Position numbers and translations under genes: made by a program. Under the pieces are notes generated by a model. That model was given only the letters and a program-made list of their open reading frames with translations. It did no database searches and was not told the DNA's origin. Positions 50,409 to 58,474 of a stretch of DNA of 64,000 nt are shown here, one piece after another. Within the stretch, counting starts at the first letter, position 1, and each line of letters begins with the position of its first letter. Origin of the DNA: Bradyrhizobium sp. 141 (lineage in GTDB: Bacteria; Pseudomonadota; Alphaproteobacteria; Rhizobiales; Xanthobacteraceae); the NCBI RefSeq assembly GCF_023074055.1, contig NZ_JADPKR010000087.1, positions 1 through 64,000 on the forward strand, written 5' to 3'.

Positions 50409-51425
50409 ATGAAGCTGGACCAATTCGCGCGCTACCCGCTGACCTTCGGCCCGACGCCCATCGAGAAGCTGGAGCGGCTGTCAAAGCATCTCGGCGGCAA
50501 TGTCGAGGTCTATGCCAAGCGTGAGGACTGCAATTCGGGCCTTGCCTATGGCGGCAACAAGCTGCGCAAGCTCGAATACATCATCCCCGACGCGATCGCC
50601 TCCAACGCCGACACGCTGGTCTCGATCGGCGGCGTGCAGTCGAACCACACCCGCATGATCGCCGCCGTCGCAGCCAAGATCGGTATGAAGTGCCGTCTGG
50701 TGCAGGAAGCCTGGGTGCCGCACGAGGACGCCGTCTATGACCGCGTCGGCAACATCATGCTTTCGCGCATCATGGGCGCCGACGTGCGCCTGGTCGACGA
50801 CGGTTTCGACATCGGCATCCGCAAGAGCTGGGAGCAGGCGATCGAGGAGGTGAAGGCCGCGGGCGGCAAGCCTTACGCCATTCCCGCCGGCGCCTCTGTG
50901 CACAAATTCGGCGGTCTCGGCTATGTCGGCTTCGCCGAGGAGGTGCGCAAGCAGGAGAAAGAGCTCGGCTTCAAGTTCGACTACATCGTGGTCTGCACCG
51001 TCACCGGCTCCACCCATGCCGGCATGCTGGTCGGCTTCGCCGCCGACGGCCGCGCGCGCAAGGTGATTGGCATCGACGCCTCTCTCACGCCTGATCAGAC
51101 CAAGGCGCAGGTGCTCGAGATCGCGCAGAACACGGCCAAGCTCGTCGAGCTCGGCAAGGAGCTCGTCGCCGACGACGTCGTGCTGATCGAGGACTACGCC
51201 TATCCCGCCTATGGCGTGCCGTCGGAAGAGACCAAGGAGGCGATCCGCCTCAGCGCGCGGCTCGAGGGCATGATCACCGACCCCGTCTACGAGGGCAAGT
51301 CGATGCAGGGCCTGATCGATCTTGCGAAGAAGGGCTATTTCGAGAAGGGCGCAAAGATCCTCTACGCTCATCTCGGCGGCGCCCCCGCGCTGAACGGATA
51401 TGCGTATGCGTTCCGGAATGGGTGA
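50409..51425 (+). CDS. acdS: 1-Aminocyclopropane-1-carboxylate deaminase
   Basis: PLP enzyme that splits the plant ethylene precursor ACC to 2-oxobutanoate and ammonia. 338 residues. K51 (PLP), S78, Y268 and Y294 are present, and the two positions used to tell true ACC deaminases from D-cysteine desulfhydrases, E295 and L322, are both conserved. It has an immediate upstream Lrp gene. A large inverted repeat follows. Functional assignment is strong; expression will depend on AcdR and probably the nitrogen state. Confidence 0.97.
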   Translation: MKLDQFARYPLTFGPTPIEKLERLSKHLGGNVEVYAKREDCNSGLAYGGNKLRKLEYIIPDAIASNADTLVSIGGVQSNHTRMIAAVAAKIGMKCRLVQEAWVPHEDAVYDRVGNIMLSRIMGADVRLVDDGFDIGIRKSWEQAIEEVKAAGGKPYAIPAGASVHKFGGLGYVGFAEEVRKQEKELGFKFDYIVVCTVTGSTHAGMLVGFAADGRARKVIGIDASLTPDQTKAQVLEIAQNTAKLVELGKELVADDVVLIEDYAYPAYGVPSEETKEAIRLSARLEGMITDPVYEGKSMQGLIDLAKKGYFEKGAKILYAHLGGAPALNGYAYAFRNG

Positions 51426-51464
51426 GGCATGAGGGAGGCGGGCGATAGCCGCCTCTTCCATCTT

Positions 51465-51553
51465 CGTAGCCCGGATGGAGCGCAGCGCAATCCGGGGAAT
51501 CGCACGATACGGAAAGGCTGCCCCGGATTGCGCTGCGCTCCATCCGGGCTACG
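51465..51553. repeat. 33-base perfect inverted repeat after acdS
   Basis: Arms at 51465-51497 (begins CGTAGCCCGGATGGAGCGC) and 51521-51553 are perfect reverse complements over 33 bases, with a 23-base loop. It fills most of the gap between the convergent acdS and recQ genes and would form a very stable hairpin in either transcript. A 13-base fragment, CATCCGGGCTACG, recurs at 8309-8321. Confidence 0.95.
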
Positions 51554-51567
51554 GCACCTGCGATCGC

Positions 51568-53433
51568 TTACCGCGTCCTGACGATCTGCAGCAGCTCGTC
51601 GCCGTAGTGCTCGAGCTTCTTGTCGCCGATGCCGGGCACGTTGCGGAGTTCGTCGAGTGTGGTCGGCCAGGCCCGGACGATGCCGTCGATGGTGGCATCG
51701 TGCAGCACGACATAGGCCGGCACGCCGCGCTCGCGCGCGATGTCAGAGCGCCATGAGCGCAGCCGCGCGCGCAATTCGGGATCGACATCGCCTTGCGGCG
51801 GGCTGGTCGGAGGCGCGAGATCGCCGCGGCGGGATTTGCCGCGACTCGCGCGAATGCGCATGCCGGGCGTTTCCTCACGCAGCCACACCTCAGTCTCCCC
51901 GCGCAGCACGCCGCGCGCGGTCTCGGTCAGCTTCAGCGCGCCAAACGCTTCGCTGTCGCTCTGCAAATGTCCCGTCGCCACCAACTGCCGGAGCACGGTG
52001 CGCCACTGCTTTTCGTTGAGCTCGCGTCCGATGCCGAACACGGACAATTTGTCGTGGCCGAACTGCGTCACCTTCTCGGTCAACCGGCCCACCAGCACGT
52101 CGATCAGGTGCATCGCGCCAAAACGCTGTCCGGTGCGATAGACGCAGGACAACAGCTTCTGCGCCAGCACCTTGCCGTCGCGCATTTTCGGCGGCGTCAG
52201 GCAGTTGTCGCAATTGCCGCAGGTCTCGCCCATCACGATCTCGCCGAAATAGGCGAGCAGCCGCCGGCGACGGCAGTGCGGCGTTTCGGCAAGGCCAACC
52301 AGCGCATCGAGCTTGCCGATCGAGACCCGCTTGAATTCGTCGGAGGCGCTGGACTCGTCGATCATCCGGCGCTGCTGCACGATGTCGGAGAGCCCATAGG
52401 CCATCCAGGCCGCCGACGGCTTGCCGTCACGGCCGGCGCGCCCCGTCTCCTGATAATAGGCCTCGATGCTCTTGGGCAGGTCGAGATGGGCGACGAAGCG
52501 CACGTCGGGCTTGTCGATGCCCATGCCGAACGCGACGGTCGCGACGATGACGATGCCGTCTTCGTTGAGAAAGCGGTCCTGGTTGCGCGAGCGCACGCTG
52601 CCATCGAGTCCGGCGTGGTAGGGCAGCGCCGCAATGCCGGTGTCTTGAAGCGCGGCGGCGACCTCCTCGACACGATTGCGGGACAGGCAATAGACCACGC
52701 CGGCATCGCCCGCATGCCGCTCCCGGATGAACTCCTTCAGCTGCGATACGGCATTGCGCTTGTCGACGATCTCGTAACGGATGTTGGGCCGGTCGAAGCT
52801 CGAGACGAATTGCGGTGCGCCCGTGAGCTGGAGCCGCTCGACGATCTCCCTGCGCGTCAAGTCGTCTGCGGTCGCGGTCAGCGCGATGCGCGGCACGTCG
52901 GGGAAGCGCTCGGCGATGATGGAGAGGCCGACATATTCGGGGCGGAAGTCATGGCCCCATTGCGAGACGCAATGCGCCTCGTCGATCGCGAACAGCGCCA
53001 CCTTCGCCCGCGCCAGCAGCGACAGGCAGCGCGGCGTCACCAGGCGTTCCGGTGCGACATAGAGCAGATCGAGATCGCCCGCGAGCAGGCGGCGCTCGAT
53101 ATCGGACGCCTCCTGCGGCGTCAGTGACGAGTTCAACGCGGCGGCGTTGACACCGGCCTCGATGAGGCCCGCGACCTGATCGCGCATCAAGGCGATCAAC
53201 GGCGACACCACGATGCCGCAGCCTTCGCGCAGCAGTGAAGGAAGCTGGTAGCACAGCGACTTGCCGCCGCCGGTCGGCATCAGCACCAGGCAATTGCCGC
53301 CGTCGGTGACGTGCCCGACGATCTCACCCTGCGCGCCACGAAAACCCGGCAAGCCGAATACGGAATGGAGCACCGACAGCGCGTCGCGGCCGTTGGCCGG
53401 CGCAGGCAGCGGGGCGGTGGAGGAAGCGGACAT
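51568..53433 (-). CDS. recQ: ATP-dependent DNA helicase RecQ
   Basis: Superfamily 2 helicase for recombination and replication repair. 621 residues from the ATG at 53433. Walker A MPTGGGKS is at residues 52-59, the DEAH box at 151-154 in DEAHCVSQWGHDFRPEY, then QETGRAGRDGK; zinc-binding CGNCDNC follows, and an HRDC domain at the C terminus (VLHDATIDGIVRAWPTTLDEL). The longer frame to 53544 has no domain in the added part. Confidence 0.96.
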   Translation of the reverse strand: MSASSTAPLPAPANGRDALSVLHSVFGLPGFRGAQGEIVGHVTDGGNCLVLMPTGGGKSLCYQLPSLLREGCGIVVSPLIALMRDQVAGLIEAGVNAAALNSSLTPQEASDIERRLLAGDLDLLYVAPERLVTPRCLSLLARAKVALFAIDEAHCVSQWGHDFRPEYVGLSIIAERFPDVPRIALTATADDLTRREIVERLQLTGAPQFVSSFDRPNIRYEIVDKRNAVSQLKEFIRERHAGDAGVVYCLSRNRVEEVAAALQDTGIAALPYHAGLDGSVRSRNQDRFLNEDGIVIVATVAFGMGIDKPDVRFVAHLDLPKSIEAYYQETGRAGRDGKPSAAWMAYGLSDIVQQRRMIDESSASDEFKRVSIGKLDALVGLAETPHCRRRRLLAYFGEIVMGETCGNCDNCLTPPKMRDGKVLAQKLLSCVYRTGQRFGAMHLIDVLVGRLTEKVTQFGHDKLSVFGIGRELNEKQWRTVLRQLVATGHLQSDSEAFGALKLTETARGVLRGETEVWLREETPGMRIRASRGKSRRGDLAPPTSPPQGDVDPELRARLRSWRSDIARERGVPAYVVLHDATIDGIVRAWPTTLDELRNVPGIGDKKLEHYGDELLQIVRTR

Positions 53434-53581
53434 GGGCGGGATGGAACCAAGGCCGTGAGATTCGTCACAAGGCCAGTCGCATAGCGGCGTCGGCGTGGCA
53501 AGTCCATCTTCTGCCTCTCCCCGCTTGCGGTACGGGAAACGCACATAAGGTGTGGGGCTGAGGCACCGACAGTACCCACAA

Positions 53582-53667
53582 CGTCATGGCCGGGCTTGTC
53601 CCGGCCATCCACGCCTTTCCACACAGCACAACGAACGTGGATGCCCGGGACAAGCCCGGGCATGACG
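53582..53667. repeat. Two-hairpin palindromic repeat, copy E
   Basis: Starts CGTCATGGCCGGGCTTGTC and ends GCCCGGGCATGACG, orientation as at 19613. It lies in the 292-base gap between the polysaccharide deacetylase and recQ (same strand); apart from it I see nothing in that gap. Confidence 0.85.
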
Positions 53668-53725
53668 ACATATTCTGATGTTCGAATGCGATTGCCCTGC
53701 CGCAAGCGGGGAGAAGGTAAAGAAG

Positions 53726-54469
53726 CTACGCCCCGATCCTTCGCAGCGCTTCTGCGACCGTCACGATCGGCATGTTGCGCTTTCCGGCCGCTTGCAACGC
53801 ATGACGCATCAGGTCTGGGGTGCAGCCGTAGGGGCTCGGCGTGTTCGCCACGTCGTGGCCATAGAAGATGAGCCATCCGCCGCTCGCGACCGCCTCGTCG
53901 AAATAGCGATCGACGCCCGCTCTATCGATCTCGCAATCGACCAGGGGCGAAGCTCGCAGGAACTGGAGGTCGATGACGTCGCTGTTAACGCCGGGAAGGA
54001 TGCCGCGCGCCGAACGGAAGGCCTTGGCGAGCTGCGGCTTGCGCCAGACCGAGGCAATCCCATAGGGATAGGCAAAATTCTCCAGCGTGATCGAGGAATC
54101 GATACCACGGAAATAAGCGCGGTTTCGCTCGATCTCGCGAGCCATCGCGGCCTCGTCGAGATTGACCGAGCTCTGATGCGAGAAAGTGTGGCAGGCAATC
54201 TCGTGACCGGCGCGGTGAAGCCGCACGATCGCGTCATCCGACAGGCCATGCCAGTGGTCCGACGGCTGATCGATCAGGCTCCCGGCGAGATAGAACGTGC
54301 CCCGGCCGCCGTGCTTTTCCAGAAGCTCCGCACCCTCGCCCGCGGCGCTGTCGGGGGCATCGTCGAAGGTGAAGCTCACGATCGGCGCATGCGCCGGCAG
54401 CCGGTGCGGCGCGGCGCGAAAGTGCCGAGCCAGCCGATTGCTCACGCGTCCCTGGAGTGCCGACCACAC
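53726..54469 (-). CDS. Polysaccharide deacetylase family protein
   Basis: 247 residues with the NodB fold. Metal/catalytic motif 1 TFDDAP with D36-D37 and motif 2 HTFSH with H94 and H98 are intact; GWLIFYGHDV is motif 5-like. No signal peptide is obvious, so it may act on an intracellular or membrane-linked glycan. The nodulation enzyme NodB is a relative, but there is no nod gene context here, so I do not call it NodB. Confidence 0.88.
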   Translation of the reverse strand: MWSALQGRVSNRLARHFRAAPHRLPAHAPIVSFTFDDAPDSAAGEGAELLEKHGGRGTFYLAGSLIDQPSDHWHGLSDDAIVRLHRAGHEIACHTFSHQSSVNLDEAAMAREIERNRAYFRGIDSSITLENFAYPYGIASVWRKPQLAKAFRSARGILPGVNSDVIDLQFLRASPLVDCEIDRAGVDRYFDEAVASGGWLIFYGHDVANTPSPYGCTPDLMRHALQAAGKRNMPIVTVAEALRRIGA

Positions 54470-54533
54470 GACTGCGTTTCCCGTGATTTACGTATTTCTG
54501 TACTGAAACATTCGCGCGCTGGTTGAGGCAAGC

Positions 54534-55574
54534 CTAACGCTTGGGTAATCCTAACGCGGAACCAACATCCTTCGGCTGACGCGCAAGGACCCACGCATCG
54601 GCTCCCACGCTGAGATATTGCAACCAGTTGCGGAAAAGCACCGCCGCCGCGCTGCCGGCGCCGATATCGGCGCGCAAATTCAGTCCCGGCAGCTCGTTGG
54701 TGAGCGCCGGATGGCGCTGGTGGGCCGCTTTCTTCTCGAAGCGGGTCAATTTCTCTTCCGTCGCTGCGTCAAAATAGCTCACGGGCGGGCGCGGATAATT
54801 CTCACGCTCGCGCGCGAGATAGCGGCCGATGTCGCGCAGATATTCGCGCTGGAGCGACAGCGCGTCGTATTCCGGGTGCCCCTGGAAGAACACGAAGCGG
54901 CTGGCATATTGGCGAACGAAAACATCGACACCCGCCTGGGCCGAGCGTGTCAGCACCTGATAACCGGCCTGCGCCAGGTCGCTCTCCGCAATCTCGTTCA
55001 GGCGCGAATGCGAGACCTTCAGCGGCGCCGGCGCGGCGCGCGTCAGGGAATCGCTCGTCACGGCATCGCAATCGAAGATGCCGTGGCATTTGGCCGGCAG
55101 CCGTCGCCGTTCGATGCCGTCGAGGTGCAGCACCGCCGCGTGCGCGGCGAGGCACGACCAGATCGTCGAGCGCGTGTTGACCTTGGCCCAGTCGATGAGG
55201 TCGGTGAGGTCGCGCCAGTACGGCTCCTGGTCGAGTTCGGGAGCGACGGGTTCTGCGCCTGTTACGATCAGCCCGTCGAATTTCTGACGCTTGAGATCTG
55301 AAAGGTCGGAATACTCGCTTTCGACATGCCATTTCGCTTCCGGCGAGCGCTTGACCGAGGGCAGCGAGAAGCAGTGGAAGCGGATGCGGCACTGGCCTGC
55401 TGCGGCCTGGAGCAGCTTCATGAACTGCCGCTCGGTCGCCTTCAGCGCCGGATCCGGCATGTTGTTGACAAGCCCGATCGTGAGTTCGGGGCCGCGTTCT
55501 CGCGCGAGATCGCGCTCGGTCGGCACCAGCGCCGGGCTCGAGATGACTTGATCCCTGTCGATCAAGATCGTCAT
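54534..55574 (-). CDS. metA: Homoserine O-succinyltransferase/acetyltransferase, MetA family
   Basis: Activates homoserine for methionine synthesis. 346 residues. C141 in IWSCLAAHA and H233-x-E235 in FQGHPEYD form the MetA catalytic set; GLVNNMPDPALKATERQF is the N-terminal signature. MetA-family enzymes can use acetyl- or succinyl-CoA and the donor cannot be read here; the next gene is an O-acetylhomoserine-type sulfhydrylase, which hints at acetyl. It is 12 bases after metY in the same direction. Confidence 0.9.
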   Translation of the reverse strand: MTILIDRDQVISSPALVPTERDLARERGPELTIGLVNNMPDPALKATERQFMKLLQAAAGQCRIRFHCFSLPSVKRSPEAKWHVESEYSDLSDLKRQKFDGLIVTGAEPVAPELDQEPYWRDLTDLIDWAKVNTRSTIWSCLAAHAAVLHLDGIERRRLPAKCHGIFDCDAVTSDSLTRAAPAPLKVSHSRLNEIAESDLAQAGYQVLTRSAQAGVDVFVRQYASRFVFFQGHPEYDALSLQREYLRDIGRYLARERENYPRPPVSYFDAATEEKLTRFEKKAAHQRHPALTNELPGLNLRADIGAGSAAAVLFRNWLQYLSVGADAWVLARQPKDVGSALGLPKR

Positions 55575-55586
55575 GGGCGCCGCCGT

Positions 55587-56888
55587 CTACTCCGCGGCCT
55601 CGAGGCGCGCTGACCGACAGGCCTTGTCCAGTGCCTGGTCAATGTCCTCGATAATATCAGAGACATGCTCGATGCCGATCGAGAGCCGGATGGTCTCCGG
55701 CAGCACGCCGGCAACGCGTTGCTGCTCTGCCGACATCTGTCGATGGGTGGTCGAGGCCGGATGACAGGCCAGCGACTTTGCATCGCCGATATTGACGAGG
55801 CGCGTGATCAGCTTCAGCGCATCATAGAAGCTCTTTCCGGCTTCCATCCCACCCTTGATGCCGAAGGTGAACAGCGAGGAGGCGTTGCCATCGAGATATT
55901 TCTGCACCAGCGGATAGTAGGGACTGTCGGGAAAGCCGGTGTAATTGACCCAGGCAACACGCGAATCCTTGCGCAGGAATTCGGCGACCTTGCGGGCGTT
56001 CTCGACGTGGCGCTCCATGCGCAGCGCCACGGTCTCGATGCCCTGGAGCAGCAGGAAGGCGTTGAACGGCGACAGCACCGAGCCCATGGTGCGCTGATAG
56101 ACGCTGCGCGCGCGCTCGATATAGGCGGTGCGGCCGAAGCGCTCGGCATAGACGAGGCCGTGATAGGAGGCGTCCGGCTTGTTGTAGCCGGGGAAGCGGT
56201 CCGCGTATTTGGCCCAGGGGAAATTTCCGGAATCGACGATGGCGCCGCCGAGCGTCGTACCGTGGCCGCCCAAAAACTTGGTCAGCGAATGCACGGCGAT
56301 GTCGGCGCCGTAGTCGAACGGCTTGAGCAGGATGGGCGTTGCAACGGTGTTGTCGACGATCAGCGGCACGCCATGCGCATGCGCGACCTTGGCCAGCGCC
56401 TCGATGTCGCACACATTTCCGGCGGGATTGCCGATGGTCTCGGCGAATACGGCGCGGGTGTTCTCGTCGATCAGCTTCTCGATCGCCTCAGGCTTGTCGC
56501 TCTCGGCGAAGCGGCCGGTGATGCCCTGTCTCGGCAGGATATGCGAGAGCAGCGTGTGCGTGGTGCCGTAGAGCTGCGGCACGGAAACGATGTTGCCGCC
56601 GTGATCGGCGACGTTGACGAAGGCGAAATGCAAGGCCGCCTGGCCGGTCGCGACCGCGAGCGCACCGACACCGCCTTCGAGCTGGGCGATACGCTTCTCC
56701 AGCACCGCGCTGGTCGGATTGGCGATGCGGCTGTAACGAAAACCTTCCGCCTCGAGATTGAAGAGCGCCGCGCCGTGATCGGCGCTGTCGAAGGCGTAGG
56801 CCGCGGTTTGGTAGATCGGCACGGCAACCGCGTGCGTGGTCGCCTCGGGCTCGTAACCGGCGTGAATAGCGATCGTCTCGTTGCGCAT
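55587..56888 (-). CDS. metY: O-acetylhomoserine sulfhydrylase (MetY/Cys-Met metabolism PLP family)
   Basis: Makes homocysteine from acylhomoserine and sulfide. 433 residues from the ATG at 56888, where GGAGGTG lies just upstream; an ATG at 56918 is less likely. The PLP lysine is K204 in HSLTKFLGGHG. YSRIANPTSAVLEKR and TIGNPAGNVCDIEAL are typical for this subgroup. It is the first gene of a two-gene unit with metA. A 44-base hairpin is found about 57 bases upstream. Confidence 0.93.
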   Translation of the reverse strand: MRNETIAIHAGYEPEATTHAVAVPIYQTAAYAFDSADHGAALFNLEAEGFRYSRIANPTSAVLEKRIAQLEGGVGALAVATGQAALHFAFVNVADHGGNIVSVPQLYGTTHTLLSHILPRQGITGRFAESDKPEAIEKLIDENTRAVFAETIGNPAGNVCDIEALAKVAHAHGVPLIVDNTVATPILLKPFDYGADIAVHSLTKFLGGHGTTLGGAIVDSGNFPWAKYADRFPGYNKPDASYHGLVYAERFGRTAYIERARSVYQRTMGSVLSPFNAFLLLQGIETVALRMERHVENARKVAEFLRKDSRVAWVNYTGFPDSPYYPLVQKYLDGNASSLFTFGIKGGMEAGKSFYDALKLITRLVNIGDAKSLACHPASTTHRQMSAEQQRVAGVLPETIRLSIGIEHVSDIIEDIDQALDKACRSARLEAAE

Positions 56889-56944
56889 CGTGCCACCTCC
56901 GCGTGGGGCGGGCCGCACTTATTGGCCTGTATGAGGCATGTGCG

Positions 56945-56988
56945 TTGTCCGCCGTCCTCGTGTTAGAGGCGGCTGGTAAAGCGGACAA
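56945..56988 (-). promoter_or_regulatory. Hairpin in the metY leader
   Basis: Outer arms TTGTCC/GGACAA with inner GCCG/CGGC and CTC/GAG pairs form a bulged stem-loop 57-100 bases upstream of the metY start. I searched by eye for the SAM-II riboswitch pattern often placed before met genes in alphaproteobacteria and do not find it. It could be a leader structure or an unrelated palindrome. Confidence 0.35.
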
Positions 56989-57103
56989 TAATTCGCTTAG
57001 AGATCGAGGAAGTAACCCTAATGCTTGTGGGCGGATTGGCCGGAATCCGGGTTAAATTGCATTAATGAAGATGCTGCTCGGTGCAACTTGCGGATCGCGT
57101 CAC

Positions 57104-57562
57104 TCATCGCGTGGCAGATGCCCGTGGATCGAAATCGCACCCGCGATACATCCCATGCAGCTGTTTACCTTGAAGAAAAACCGTACGGGGAGTTAGTCCT
57201 CCCCGGCGATCGAGCCATTGCTGGATTGGCGAGGGATACATTGAATACAGCATCCGGGTCGCCCCGCGGTCGGTAAATGTGCGGCCATTCCTGCCGAAGT
57301 CCCACGCAGCATGAAAGGCAAGTCTTGCCTTTGAGGTGACGCAGATGTCGTCCGATGCAATCGTCGCAAGGACGATCGTGCAGGCGGAAGCGCAGAGGCC
57401 ATCGATAACGACCGACTGACGCGCGGCGCGCAATTTCTCGTATCGCTCGATGTAGTCAGCAATCGATCCGCCTCGATCATTGGCAATGCGAACCACGGCA
57501 TGGCTCGCCCCCGTGCCAGTGAGTAAGAGCAATCCCGCGACAACCCCTGCCGGAAATCTCAT
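57104..57562 (-). CDS. Small exported protein resembling a ClpP/crotonase-like periplasmic protein, unknown function
   Basis: About 152 residues from the ATG at 57562; an ATG at 57592 adds 10. The signal peptide is RFPAGVVAGLLLLTGTGASHA. The mature part starts VVRIANDRGGSIADYIERYEKL and includes VVIDGLCASACTIVLATI and KARLAFHAAW, a pattern like the serine-protease-like (SA-C-T) region of ClpP/SDH-type proteins. The Ser in CASACT could be nucleophilic but I see no complete triad. Conserved domain is not named by me. Confidence 0.6.
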   Translation of the reverse strand: MRFPAGVVAGLLLLTGTGASHAVVRIANDRGGSIADYIERYEKLRAARQSVVIDGLCASACTIVLATIASDDICVTSKARLAFHAAWDFGRNGRTFTDRGATRMLYSMYPSPIQQWLDRRGGLTPRTVFLQGKQLHGMYRGCDFDPRASATR

Positions 57563-57647
57563 GCTGCTCGCTCGATTGTGTGATGCCGCCACTTGGCAAG
57601 ACTAGTGCTGATGGTGCGCCACCTTGATGCTTTCGGTCTTGGGAAAC

Positions 57648-57661
57648 TTGACCTCGGTCAG
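57648..57661. promoter_or_regulatory. Degenerate FNR/FixK-like box before the ClpP-like gene
   Basis: TTGACCTCGGTCAG, one base from the TTGA-N6-TCAA consensus. Its centre is about 92 bases upstream of the start codon at 57562. A perfect box lies before the next gene upstream at 58322. Possible, not strong. Confidence 0.35.
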
Positions 57662-57784
57662 AGAACCATTGCAGCGCGTTGCTAGAGGGAACCTGGACAA
57701 GTGGGTCACGGCGGGCTTGAGCCGGGGAAGCACCGGCAGCCTTGACGGACGGCAGCGGAGCTGGCCGCTACCGTCCCGCCAACT

Positions 57785-58222
57785 TCAATATCGATACCCG
57801 TATGGATATTGTCCGGGGCAAACGTAGTTGCCGTAAGTGTCATAGGTGCAGCTGCTGGATCCACCATAGTAGCCGTAGGCGCCGGCTGCGGCGGCTCCTA
57901 CTGCGGCCGCACCTAGACCATAGGCTGCGCCCCTGTAAGCGCCGCGATAGGCTGCATTGCGATAGACCCCTCTGGCCACAGGGCGCCCCGCTATCGGGCG
58001 ATAGCCATAACCACGGCCCGCGACGCCGTAGCGGCCTCCCGCAACCCGGTGTCCGCCGCCCCGGACATGGGCGACGCGGGCGCCACCGCCATGGAAACCT
58101 CCGGCGCGCATACCACCACCATGGAAGCCGCCGCCGCCACGGCGAGCGTATGCATCATCGGGAATGAGACTGACGGTGATCAGAACGATCGCCGCCAAAG
58201 CAGCGAGAAGACATCGAAGCAT
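57785..58222 (-). CDS. Glycine-rich small exported protein
   Basis: 145 residues. Signal peptide MLRCLLAALAAIVLITVSL, then a very Gly/Tyr/Ala/Arg-rich mature chain with repeats GGGFHGGGMRAGGFHGGG and YRGAYRGAAYGLG, and two cysteines near the C terminus in SSSCTYDTYGNYVCPG. It resembles cell-envelope or stress-related glycine-rich proteins; I know no function. A palindromic FixK-type site is about 100 bases upstream. The only other feature of the 252-base upstream gap is that site. Confidence 0.75.
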   Translation of the reverse strand: MLRCLLAALAAIVLITVSLIPDDAYARRGGGGFHGGGMRAGGFHGGGARVAHVRGGGHRVAGGRYGVAGRGYGYRPIAGRPVARGVYRNAAYRGAYRGAAYGLGAAAVGAAAAGAYGYYGGSSSCTYDTYGNYVCPGQYPYGYRY

Positions 58223-58321
58223 GGCTTTCCTCCATTACTTGGGGTGCCGCGCACATGATAAGGCGATGCCGCTCACGGATCGGCACCCGGCAGGAACCTC
58301 TCCTCCTGCTCAAGATCGGAT

Positions 58322-58335
58322 TTGACCTAGATCAA
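58322..58335. promoter_or_regulatory. FNR/FixK-type box (TTGA-N6-TCAA)
   Basis: TTGACCTAGATCAA fits the FixK2/FNR consensus exactly; its reverse complement, TTGATCTAGGTCAA, is close to boxes reported before fix and hem genes in rhizobia (from memory). The centre is about 106 bases upstream of the glycine-rich gene start. No other start faces it, since the amidase gene on the other side ends at 58475. Oxygen-limited expression of the glycine-rich protein is the inference. Confidence 0.6.
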
Positions 58336-58474
58336 GGAGTCGAAGATTGAGGGACTTCTCGTGAAGAGATGCGGGCTGAAACACCCGTTGTGGAACTTGC
58401 TGCGGCTTCCCTGCCCCACGCTTGCGAGCTTCGCGCGCGATGCGCGAAGCCCTGAAGAGCTTTTTGGAGCGGGT

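Noticed and set aside
53726..54469. Nodulation enzyme NodB
   Set aside because: Only the NodB fold motifs match; no other nod gene or nod box is seen nearby, so the general family name is used.
56889..57103. SAM-II riboswitch before metY
   Set aside because: The expected conserved blocks and pseudoknot arms could not be found on the minus strand.
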